Both the position numbers and the translations under genes were made by a program. Below the pieces are notes generated by a model. That model saw nothing but the letters and a program-made list of their open reading frames with translations. It had not been told where the DNA came from and did not search any database. Shown piece by piece: positions 5,989-12,325 of a DNA stretch of 12,325 bases. Origin of the DNA: an uncultured Flavobacteriales bacterium (GTDB lineage Bacteria; Bacteroidota; Bacteroidia; Flavobacteriales; UBA1820); the NCBI GenBank assembly GCA_938023515.1, contig CALJDR010000077.1:1-12325 (forward strand). The letters run 5' to 3'. Every line of letters begins with the position of its first letter. Position 1 is the stretch's first letter.

Positions 5989-7613
5989 GTGCAAAGAACA
6001 AAATCCTGCGGAGTACGGGAATAGCCTTGCTCATGGCAGCCATATATTCATGTGCCACGGTAGATAAGCCAGCCGGAGGACGCTCGGATTACGATCCGCC
6101 CGTACCCTTGTTCTATTCTCCGGAAAATTATTCCGCCAATTTCAAAGCCAAGAAAATCGAAGTGGTCTTCGACGAACGCATTAAATATAAAAATCTTAAC
6201 AAGGAACTGGTCGTTTCCCCACCTATACCCGATATTTTACAACGCATCAAGCCTTCGGCCACCATGCCGACAAAAAAAATGGAGATAGACCTCTCAGACG
6301 TCGAACTACTGCCTAACACCACGTATACTCTAAATTTTGGCAACTCGGTAGGCGACAACCACGAAGGAACCGCCATTCCTAACTTCAAATACGTCTTCTC
6401 GACCGGGGAAAAGATTGATTCGCTGACGATCGGAGGCATTGTTGAGGATGCCTTTCTAGGCAATTTTGATCCAAAAACAGTCATTATGCTTTACCGGGTA
6501 GACTCTACATTCAACGATTCGACCATCTTCAAGGAACGTCCCCGGTATTTTACTCGTCTGGCCGACCAAAAGGACAGTACGTTCCGCATAGACAACATCG
6601 CCCCGGGAACTTACCAATTGATTGCATTGGTCAACGAAGCATCCAACCAGATGTACAATCAGACCAAAGATAAAATCGCTTTCTTTCCCAGGTATATCGA
6701 ACTTCGGGAGCCGGAGACCGTTGGATACCGCCTGCGCCTGGCGCAAGCCCGCAGGCCCTATAAAATATATCAGGGCGTGAATCAGCAAAAGGGCCTGATA
6801 CAAATAGCTGTGGATGGCCTCGATCCTCAGGACAGCATCCTCCGGATATCTCCGGAGCTGCCCGATACAGCCCGGGATTACTACCTGTTCAATAAAGAAA
6901 GGGATACTTTGCGCTATTGGTTCACCAGCGATGAAAAAGACTCTATCCTCTTCGCGGTAAAAAGAAATGGTTCGGCTTCCGATACCATCTCTGCCAGGAT
7001 ACGAAAGCCGGCCGAAGTAGAATTCAAACGGATCATATCCACGCAGGGACTGGAACTGGACGGTCACGTCTTTATCGACGCCAACAAACCTATCGGGGAA
7101 ATAAATCCACAGTACGTTCAACTCCTGGACAAAGACTCCCTCTCCCGGCCATTTTCACTCAAACCCGATTCTACTTTCACCCGAGTAGAAATGCTCTTCC
7201 CTATAACCCAGAACAATAATTACCGGATTACGATCCTACCCGAGGCATTTAAGAGTATCTTGGGAGAAATAGCGAAAGACACTGCCCGAACAGCCCTGAA
7301 GACCCGGTCTACGGAAGATTACGGCATGCTGACCGTCAATCCTGTATCATTTCATCAATTCCCGATCATCGTACAACTCGTTACCCCCGACAAAAACACA
7401 GTCGTCAAGGAAGCTATCCTTGACAAGCCCGGAAAAGCGGTCTTCAAATTGATTGTCCCGGCTAAATACCTGCTGCGCGTCATTTTCGACACCAACGGGA
7501 ACGGCCGCTGGGATACGGTAGACTACTTAAAAAAACAGCAGCCTGAGCACGTACAATACATGAACGAATCCATTACGATCCGCCCCCTATGGGAGGAAGA
7601 GGTCGAGTGGTAG
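5985..7613 (+). CDS. Ig-like domain-containing lipoprotein (SbsA/Big_5-type N-terminal domain)
   Basis: A 542-residue predicted lipoprotein. The signal segment ends in IYSC, making Cys23 the lipidation site, and GGRSDYDPPVP follows, a normal beginning for this Bacteroidota family. Residues about 38-141 form a bacterial Ig-like (SbsA/Big_5) domain with VVFDERI, LLPNTTYTLNFGN and YVFSTGE. Residues about 147-225 resemble a carboxypeptidase-regulatory-like beta-sandwich (GGIVEDAF...FRIDNIAPGTYQLIAL). The remainder is beta-rich and closes with VIFDTNGNGRWDTVDY (from about 500), where D502, N504, N506 and D510 resemble a calcium-binding loop. No catalytic motif is apparent; a structural or scaffold role at the outer membrane is an inference. 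It is the last gene of the operon and is followed by a strong terminator. Confidence 0.85.
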   Translation: MSAKNKILRSTGIALLMAAIYSCATVDKPAGGRSDYDPPVPLFYSPENYSANFKAKKIEVVFDERIKYKNLNKELVVSPPIPDILQRIKPSATMPTKKMEIDLSDVELLPNTTYTLNFGNSVGDNHEGTAIPNFKYVFSTGEKIDSLTIGGIVEDAFLGNFDPKTVIMLYRVDSTFNDSTIFKERPRYFTRLADQKDSTFRIDNIAPGTYQLIALVNEASNQMYNQTKDKIAFFPRYIELREPETVGYRLRLAQARRPYKIYQGVNQQKGLIQIAVDGLDPQDSILRISPELPDTARDYYLFNKERDTLRYWFTSDEKDSILFAVKRNGSASDTISARIRKPAEVEFKRIISTQGLELDGHVFIDANKPIGEINPQYVQLLDKDSLSRPFSLKPDSTFTRVEMLFPITQNNNYRITILPEAFKSILGEIAKDTARTALKTRSTEDYGMLTVNPVSFHQFPIIVQLVTPDKNTVVKEAILDKPGKAVFKLIVPAKYLLRVIFDTNGNGRWDTVDYLKKQQPEHVQYMNESITIRPLWEEEVEW

Positions 7614-7628
7614 TACCTTTTGCAGAAT

Positions 7629-7663
7629 AAAAAAGGCGGTTGAAATTCAATCGCCTTTTTTTT
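7629..7663. terminator. Bidirectional intrinsic terminator between convergent genes
   Basis: A6 at 7629-7634, then GGCGGTTGA pairing with TCAATCGCC (one G-T pair), then T8 at 7656-7663. The stem is flanked by A and T tracts, so it gives a U-tailed hairpin in either direction. It lies between the + strand lipoprotein stop (7613) and the - strand clpC stop (7691) and should end both transcripts. Confidence 0.92.
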
Positions 7664-7690
7664 AAATGCTTTCCCCGATCTCTGGTTTTA

Positions 7691-10225
7691 TCATTTTTTA
7701 CTTTTCTTCTTTACCAGGATAGTGGACTGCCCGTCGGCAGAAACATCGATCGTAAAACTGTCCCCGGGAAGAATACCCTCGGTCACAATTTGCTGGGCTA
7801 CGACATCCTCCACAAGCATCTGCAAAGCCCGTTTAAGCGGCCGGGCCCCATATTGCCGGTCGTACCCGCGCGAAATGATCAGTTCCCGGGCCGCCGGAGA
7901 AACCTCAGCCGAATAGCCCATCGTCCCGATACGGCGGTAAAGTCCCTCGAGTTCAATGTCTATGATGCGGTGCATATCCTCTTTCGTGAGGGCATTGAAC
8001 GTGACCACCTCATCGATACGGTTCACGAACTCCGGTGCGAAAGTCTTTTTCAAAGCAGCCTCTATCGTTTTTCGCTCGTTCTCGGAAGCCTGGGACTGCC
8101 GGGCACGGGTGTCGAAACCGACTCCCTGTCCGAAATCCTTCAACTGACGGGCACCTATATTGGACGTGAGGATAATGATCGTATTGCGGAAATCGACCTT
8201 GCGGCCCAGACTGTCCGTTACAAATCCTTCGTCGAATATCTGCAGCAGGATATTGTATACATCCGGGTGGGCTTTCTCTATCTCGTCCAGCAACACGACG
8301 CAATACGGACGGCGGCGTACCTTTTCGGTGAGCTGGCCCCCTTCTTCGTATCCTACGTATCCCGGAGGTGCTCCCACCAGACGCGAAACGGCGAATTTTT
8401 CCATATACTCGCTCATATCCACCCGGACCAGAGCATCGGGCGAATCGAAAAGCTCCCCGGCCAGCACTTTAGCCAGCTGGGTCTTGCCGACGCCGGTCTG
8501 TCCCAGGAAAATGAATGTACCGATGGGCTTATTAGGATCCTTAATACCGGCCCGGTTGCGGATAATAGCCCGTACGACTTTATCGACGGCTTCATCCTGC
8601 CCAATCAGCTTACCTTTGATCCGTTCGCCCAGTTGCGCCAGGCGTTGGCTTTCGCTGCCGCCTACCCGTTTGACAGGTACGCCGGACATCATCGATACCA
8701 CATCCGCCACATCCTCTTCCGAAACCGTTTCCGGATTGGCTTTTACCTGCTGCTCCCACTCTTCCTGCCGGGCAGCCAGGTGTTTTTCGACATCTTTTTC
8801 CAAATCCCGCAGACGGGCCGCATTCTCGAAATCCTGTGCCTGAACGGCTTCGATCTTACGGTTGCGGACGTCTTCCAGCTCCTTTTCGAGCGAAGATACC
8901 TCCTCGGGTACCTGCATATGCGAAATATGCACCCGGGATCCGGCTTCGTCCAAGGCATCGATAGCCTTGTCCGGCAGGAACCGGTCGGTCACATACCGCA
9001 CCGTCATGCTGACGCATGCTTTCAAGGCTTCCTCAGTATAACGTACACTATGATGTTGTTCGTATTTGTCCTTTATGTTCTCGAGTATCTCCAGCGTCTC
9101 GGCCTCGGTAGCCGGTTCCACGATAATCTTCTGGAAACGGCGTTCGAGTGCCCCGTCCTTTTCGATATACTGACGGTATTCATCCAGCGTAGTGGCGCCT
9201 ATCACCTGTATCTCGCCCCGAGCCAAAGCCGGTTTGAACATATTCGACGCATCGAGCGACCCTTGGGCACCCCCTGCCCCGACAATCGTGTGCAGTTCAT
9301 CGATGAACAGGATGACGTCCCGGTTCTTTTCCAGTTCGTTCATTACGGCTTTCATCCGTTCTTCAAACTGCCCGCGGTATTTAGTGCCCGCTACGAGCGA
9401 AGCCAGATCGAGGGTCACCACTCGTTTGCCGAAAAGCACACGGGGCACCTGTCGGCGGATGATCCGCAAAGCCAGTCCTTCCGCAATGGCCGATTTACCG
9501 ACACCGGGCTCTCCGATGAGAAGGGGGTTATTCTTTTTGCGCCGGGACAATATCTGGCACACGCGCTCTATTTCTTTGGTACGGCCCACCACCGGGTCCA
9601 GCTTTCCTTCCCCGGCCTGTACGGTCAGGTCGCGGCCGAAATTGTCCAGTACGGGGGTTTTGCTTTTAGCCGCGCGGGGATCGTTCTCCTTTACGGTAAA
9701 CATCCGGGGCTTGTCTTCCTCCTCTTCCTCGTAACTCTCATTGCCCAGGGACGAATTGACATCCTCCTCCTGTTCCCCGTACTGGCCGGTAAGCTGGTGC
9801 TTATAGTCGGCGGAAAGCTTTTCGTAATTCAGGTTGTTTTGCTCGAAAATACGGGCTACGGGGTCATTTTGGTTTTTGAGGATACTCAACAGGATATGCA
9901 CCGGCGCGATTTTGGGTTCGCGGTACATCCGTGCCTGAAGATAACTGAGCTTGATAGCCCGGGAAGCCTGCGGATTGAATTCGATTTCCTCCGGATCAGG
10001 TGTACGGGAGATATCCTCCAAGGGGCGCAAAGACTCGAAAGCCCTGCGGAGGCGCTCGATATCGATCCCATTGTCTTCGAGGATACCCAATACAGTGGGA
10101 TTGCCCTGCCGCAATATACCCAAGGCGATGTGTTCGGTACCTATCGATACATATCCCAACCGGAGGGCCTCCTGCTGGGAATACCGGATGGCATTTATGG
10201 CTGCTGTAGAAAAATTCTCGTCCAT
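7691..10225 (-). CDS. clpC: ATP-dependent Clp protease ATP-binding subunit ClpC
   Basis: An 844-residue class I Clp/Hsp100 AAA+ unfoldase that feeds proteins to ClpP in the cytosol. In order: a Clp-N double repeat (about 5-145), then an acidic linker (EQEEDVNSS...EEEEED, 151-171). AAA-1 has Walker A GEPGVGKS (238-245), pore loop KYRG (282-285), Walker B ILFIDE (305-310) and ERRF (361-364). The middle domain carries a UVR-like motif (about 453-480: KIEAVQAQDFENAARLRDLE), the mark of ClpC as against ClpA. AAA-2 has Walker A GQTGVGKT (575-582), pore loop GYVG (622-625), Walker B VVLLDE (643-648) and sensor-1 TSN (687-689). A VGF tripeptide at 702-704 fits the ClpP-docking loop. All key ATPase residues are intact. 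clpP is not in the window. It lies downstream of the DUF4465-like lipoprotein gene on the same strand (145-base gap) and is probably transcribed alone. Confidence 0.97.
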   Translation of the reverse strand: MDENFSTAAINAIRYSQQEALRLGYVSIGTEHIALGILRQGNPTVLGILEDNGIDIERLRRAFESLRPLEDISRTPDPEEIEFNPQASRAIKLSYLQARMYREPKIAPVHILLSILKNQNDPVARIFEQNNLNYEKLSADYKHQLTGQYGEQEEDVNSSLGNESYEEEEEDKPRMFTVKENDPRAAKSKTPVLDNFGRDLTVQAGEGKLDPVVGRTKEIERVCQILSRRKKNNPLLIGEPGVGKSAIAEGLALRIIRRQVPRVLFGKRVVTLDLASLVAGTKYRGQFEERMKAVMNELEKNRDVILFIDELHTIVGAGGAQGSLDASNMFKPALARGEIQVIGATTLDEYRQYIEKDGALERRFQKIIVEPATEAETLEILENIKDKYEQHHSVRYTEEALKACVSMTVRYVTDRFLPDKAIDALDEAGSRVHISHMQVPEEVSSLEKELEDVRNRKIEAVQAQDFENAARLRDLEKDVEKHLAARQEEWEQQVKANPETVSEEDVADVVSMMSGVPVKRVGGSESQRLAQLGERIKGKLIGQDEAVDKVVRAIIRNRAGIKDPNKPIGTFIFLGQTGVGKTQLAKVLAGELFDSPDALVRVDMSEYMEKFAVSRLVGAPPGYVGYEEGGQLTEKVRRRPYCVVLLDEIEKAHPDVYNILLQIFDEGFVTDSLGRKVDFRNTIIILTSNIGARQLKDFGQGVGFDTRARQSQASENERKTIEAALKKTFAPEFVNRIDEVVTFNALTKEDMHRIIDIELEGLYRRIGTMGYSAEVSPAARELIISRGYDRQYGARPLKRALQMLVEDVVAQQIVTEGILPGDSFTIDVSADGQSTILVKKKSKK

Positions 10226-10237
10226 GTTCTTATTCGT

Positions 10238-10254
10238 AAGCCGCTAACCGGCTT
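10238..10254 (-). other. Small hairpin in the clpC leader
   Basis: On the minus strand, AAGCCG, a five-base loop (GTTAG), then CGGCTT, ending 12 bases before the clpC ATG. It would sit in the 5' untranslated RNA next to the ribosome entry region. No conserved heat-shock thermometer or known riboregulator pattern is recognised. Confidence 0.4.
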
Positions 10255-10339
10255 TCTCTCCTTTTCGTTTGGTTCATAAAATTGGATAAAAAAAGACAAA
10301 GGCGTTATTGTGAGTCCCGCCCCTGTCTCTTTCCCGATT

Positions 10340-10356
10340 TGCGGCCCAGGGCCGCA
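10340..10356. repeat. GC-rich inverted repeat between DUF4465-like gene and clpC
   Basis: TGCGGCCC, a single A, then GGGCCGCA: 8-base perfect arms. It lies 14 bases past the stop of the upstream lipoprotein gene (10371) and about 115 bases before the clpC start. It could be a transcription-ending or RNA-stabilising hairpin, but no T tract follows on the minus strand. A DNA operator for clpC is an alternative. Confidence 0.5.
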
Positions 10357-10370
10357 CTGCGATGAGTCAG

Positions 10371-11393
10371 TCAATCGTCATCGGAAGGGGTAAGTTCAGG
10401 CTGCACCTGATATGTCAGTTTATCGATGGCGAATATAGGGTAAAATTCCTGACGGGCGCCTTTGACATAGAGTTTAAGCTTTTTCAAATCCTTCATGCGA
10501 AGCGGTTTGAGCTTGACAGTCTGCCAGTTTTCACGAATGTACGGTCTTTCGGGCAGGGAAAAATTGGCGACAGGCACTTCCGTCGAACTTACAAAATTCC
10601 CTTGTCCATCATATCCTTCTATTACCAGGGTCATATAGTCTCCATCAGTAGTGTTCATCGGTTCTACTGTCTGGCCGGCATCATTGGTGTACTGGTTTTT
10701 CATGCAGTACAGGGTGAGCGCCGAAGGGACGAACGTGAGCGTATCCGGATTCACCGGGCGGCTGAACGTGATCTCGGCTGCATTTTCCACTCCGTAACCG
10801 GCGCGCAGCAGCGTCACATTTCCCCGTCCGGAATCCTCCCCGGGATAGAACTGCAGCGGCGATATATCTGCCGGAGGATTTTCGATATCTGCCCCGCTGC
10901 GGTTACTCACCGCAGCCCCGGTCCATTTGATCCGGCCCGTATTTGCCATTGCACTGGGGAACCCGGCGTATTCGAACGTGAAATTCTCCCCGTATTTTTC
11001 GCTCTGAGCCGGTAAGGTCAACGAATTAAAATCAACTTTGGAACCCGGATATACCACGCCCGCATGGTAAAGGGTAAAATACAGGTTGTCCTCTGAGGTG
11101 ACCCGGATACCGGCTGTGGCACCAAAATCTCTTTTTTCCCCCGAAACCGGAGAGGCTACAGCTCCTGTAGATACGGTGTATATCGGCGTCATATGCAGGT
11201 CGGAAACCTCCAAAGGCATATGAATAAGGATGATCGTACTGTTCGTCTCGATCTTCGCATCGGGATACTCCTCTATCTTGAATGTCAGAAGCTCCGATTC
11301 CGAATTCTTTGCCATCTTCGTATTGTCGCACGAGCACAGAACCGCGCAGAAGGCCAAAGCATATAAAGAGTTCCTGATACCTGTATTTCTCAT
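10371..11393 (-). CDS. Lipoprotein with DUF5018-like N-terminal and DUF4465-like domains
   Basis: A 340-residue predicted lipoprotein. The signal peptide ends in lipobox LCSC, so Cys22 is the likely lipidation site. Residues about 34-105 (LLTFKIEEYPDAKIET...PIYTVSTGAVASPVSG...RVTSEDN) resemble the Ig-like DUF5018 domains common in Bacteroidota surface proteins. The rest resembles DUF4465: DFNSLTLP...KYGENFTFEY and KWTGAAVSN early, then YMTLVIEGYDGQGNF, PVANFSLP and ENWQTVKLKPL...LKKLKLYVKG, closing with IFAIDKLTY. These are marks of a beta-sandwich fold, and no enzymatic motif is seen. The C-terminus is short and acidic (TPSDDD). It is a single gene with its own promoter, and no SusC/SusD-type transporter is adjacent. 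Binding of a carbohydrate or cofactor at the cell surface is possible but unsupported here. Domain names are from recalled sequence patterns. Confidence 0.78.
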   Translation of the reverse strand: MRNTGIRNSLYALAFCAVLCSCDNTKMAKNSESELLTFKIEEYPDAKIETNSTIILIHMPLEVSDLHMTPIYTVSTGAVASPVSGEKRDFGATAGIRVTSEDNLYFTLYHAGVVYPGSKVDFNSLTLPAQSEKYGENFTFEYAGFPSAMANTGRIKWTGAAVSNRSGADIENPPADISPLQFYPGEDSGRGNVTLLRAGYGVENAAEITFSRPVNPDTLTFVPSALTLYCMKNQYTNDAGQTVEPMNTTDGDYMTLVIEGYDGQGNFVSSTEVPVANFSLPERPYIRENWQTVKLKPLRMKDLKKLKLYVKGARQEFYPIFAIDKLTYQVQPELTPSDDD

Positions 11394-11438
11394 TAGTAAA
11401 TGTTTTTCTTTCTAATTGATCGGATACTTTCCAACGAG

Positions 11439-11446
11439 CAAAATTA
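11439..11446 (-). promoter_or_regulatory. Candidate -7 element for the DUF4465-like lipoprotein gene
   Basis: Read on the minus strand this is TAATTTTG, fitting TAnnTTTG, about 45 bases upstream of the ATG at 11393. A TTTG occurs upstream but only 15 bases away, closer than the usual 19-21, so the -33 element is uncertain. Confidence 0.5.
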
Positions 11447-11688
11447 CAAAAAAATACAAACCAAAACGCCCCCCGAGGGGCAAACTTGCCAGACAGAGAC
11501 CTAAATAATGGTTAAAGTTGCCCGATTTTTTAAGAAACAGTATTCCATTACAGCCTTTTTAGCAAAAAAAAACAATCGGAGACAAAGAATAGTATTCCGG
11601 AAAAACGCAGGGCCCGAAAGCTAAATATGACGGTGAATTAGCATTTTAAAGCCTACTTTCAATGACTACAAAAAAAAGAGGTTTTCCC

Positions 11689-11717
11689 TTTGTTTGTCCG
11701 TAGAATTCATATCTTTG
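11689..11717 (+). promoter_or_regulatory. Candidate promoter for the 3'-terminal sensor-like gene
   Basis: TATCTTTG at 11710-11717 matches TAnnTTTG. TTTG at 11689-11692 could be the -33 element, but the spacer is 17 bases, slightly short. Transcription would start near 11723, within the inverted repeat that begins at the last base of the -7 box. Confidence 0.6.
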
Positions 11718-11735
11718 CGACAATTCAATTGTCGC
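11717..11735. repeat. 19-bp inverted repeat at the predicted transcription start
   Basis: GCGACAATT, a central C, then AATTGTCGC: perfect 9-base arms. It begins at the final G of the -7 box and covers the predicted start site. The half-site GCGACAA recurs at 11771-11777, 20 bases before the gene's ATG. This fits a repressor or autoregulator operator, or a hairpin at the 5' end of the mRNA. Confidence 0.6.
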
Positions 11736-11797
11736 GCCCGCATGAACTGCCCCGATATTCCTTTCGGAGGGCGACAACCGGAAAAAATTTAGCCAAT

Positions 11798-12316
11798 ATG
11801 CGTATCTTTCAATGTTTTAAAGGATTTTTTCGCAAGCTATGCCTGGCCATAGTGCTTTTTGCAGCCTTGCTTTCCTCCGGTTTTTTGCCGTTGTCCGCAC
11901 AGGGAAAAACTGCCGGATCGGCACAGGGCAAGATACTCATTATCGCTTCCTACAATCCGGACACCAAGCGGATGTCCACTTTCATCAATGAGTTCGAAAA
12001 AGAAGCGACCCGGGAAAAACTTCCTTACGGGATCGTGATAGAGGACATGGGCTGCCGGGAAGTCTCGGAAGGGCCCCTTTGGCACGAAAAACTCCGGGAA
12101 ATCCTGCATCGTTACGACAAAGAACACTTGAAAGCCATCGTACTGCTCGGCCAGGAAGCTTGGGCGACATTCCTTTCTATGGAAGACATCCCGACCGACA
12201 TCCCTTTCTTCGGTTGTTTTGCCAGCCAGAACGGAGTCCTTATCCCCAGAGGGGATTCCCTGCTGAATTATAAATGGGCCCCCCAAACGGTCGACATGAA
12301 AGCACTGGCCGAACAA
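11798..12316 (+). CDS. N-terminal fragment of exported sensor protein (probably sensor histidine kinase), 3'-truncated
   Basis: An open frame of 173 codons from ATG 11798 to the end of genomic sequence, with no stop. Residues 1-34 form a signal peptide or membrane anchor (basic start FFRKL, hydrophobic core, LSA|QG as likely cleavage). The mature part starts KILIIASYNPDTKRMSTFINEFE (from about 45). It continues with VIEDMGCREVSEGPLWHEKLREIL, LKAIVLLGQEAWATF and IPFFGCFASQNG. It resembles the periplasmic ABC-substrate-binding-like sensing domain found at the N-terminus of some Bacteroidota histidine kinases. The kinase part would lie beyond the contig, so this identity is from recalled similarity and cannot be proven here. 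The last three codons (CTG TCT CTT, 12317-12325) are likely adapter. Confidence 0.7.
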
Positions 12317-12325
12317 CTGTCTCTT
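12317..12325 (-). other. Probable partial Tn5 mosaic-end adapter at contig 3' end
   Basis: The terminal bases CTGTCTCTT are the first nine bases of the reverse complement of the 19-bp Tn5 mosaic end found at 32-50. A nine-base match at the very end of a contig that begins with the same adapter is unlikely to be chance, though genomic origin is not excluded because the bases also read in frame. Confidence 0.75.

Larger units (their letters stand above)
11394..11797. other. 404-base divergent intergenic region
   Basis: It separates the minus-strand DUF4465-like gene from the plus-strand gene at 11798. It is AT-rich with many A tracts and holds candidate promoters at each side (11439-11446 minus; 11689-11717 plus). 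It also holds a small GC hairpin at 11468-11481 (GCCCC-CCGA-GGGGC), a 19-bp inverted repeat at 11717-11735 and a possible 16-codon leader ORF at 11742-11792. The middle part (about 11482-11685) has stop codons in the frames I read and no recognisable gene, tRNA or riboswitch; the octamer AGTATTCC occurs twice there. It looks like ordinary regulatory spacer. Confidence 0.6.

Noticed and set aside
7640..10279. An 879-codon open frame on the plus strand opposite clpC.
   Set aside because: It is the antisense shadow of clpC. The minus-strand frame has complete Clp-N, AAA+ and UVR motifs, while the plus-strand translation has no recognisable domain and begins inside the terminator hairpin. Long antisense frames are common opposite long GC-biased genes.
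11837..12316. A 159-codon minus-strand frame at the right end.
   Set aside because: It lies opposite the open sensor-like frame on the plus strand, which has a signal peptide, a promoter and recognisable domain sequence. The minus frame has none of these.
51..12316. Signs of a mobile element, CRISPR array, phage, toxin-antitoxin or defence system.
   Set aside because: I found no transposase, integrase, regularly spaced repeats, tRNA-linked attachment site or small two-gene toxin module. The only transposon sequence is the Tn5 mosaic end of the sequencing adapters.

Overview
This is a 12.3 kb stretch of a Bacteroidales-type chromosome (phylum Bacteroidota), somewhat GC-richer than typical Bacteroides. 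The evidence is the gene content (DUF4254 next to a family 9 glycosyltransferase, DUF4837, DUF4465, large Ig-like lipoproteins, a Bacteroidota-style ClpC) and the promoters, which fit the Bacteroidota pattern TTG-N19-TAnnTTTG. No Shine-Dalgarno sequence stands out before the genes, which also fits this phylum. I cannot name the genus from sequence alone.

Both ends carry sequencing-library adapter. Bases 1-50 are the P7 tail, an 8-base index and the Nextera/Tn5 read-2 adapter ending in the 19-bp mosaic end. The last 9 bases are identical to the first 9 of the reverse-complemented mosaic end. Genomic sequence therefore runs from 51 to about 12316, so this is a complete untrimmed contig with a truncated gene at each end.

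Layout. (1) 51-830 (+): omega-amidase/nitrilase-family enzyme, missing its first codons. (2) 1002-2648 (+): two-gene operon of a DUF4254 protein and a family 9 (heptosyltransferase-like) glycosyltransferase, with a clear promoter; probably LPS core or other surface glycan assembly. (3) 2675-3088 (-): small SnoaL/DUF4440-like protein. Divergent from it is (4) 3249-3413 (+), a 54-residue rubredoxin with a textbook promoter. (5) 3676-7613 (+): a tight three-gene envelope operon (MltD-like lytic transglycosylase with LysM, DUF4837 lipoprotein, Ig-like lipoprotein), preceded by an 18-bp perfect palindrome in its promoter region and closed by a strong bidirectional terminator at 7629-7663. (6) 7691-10225 (-): clpC, the AAA+ unfoldase of the ClpCP protease. 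(7) 10371-11393 (-): lipoprotein with a DUF5018-like N-terminus and a DUF4465-like body. (8) 11798 to the end (+): start of an exported, probably sensor-kinase gene, with a 19-bp inverted repeat at its predicted transcription start.

Most of the window is ordinary core chromosome. I see no mobile element, CRISPR array, tRNA, rRNA, phage gene or defence system. The points most worth a second look are the two palindromes in promoter regions, the uncharacterised lipoproteins and DUF4254 partner, and the adapter artefacts that create a false start codon for the first gene.
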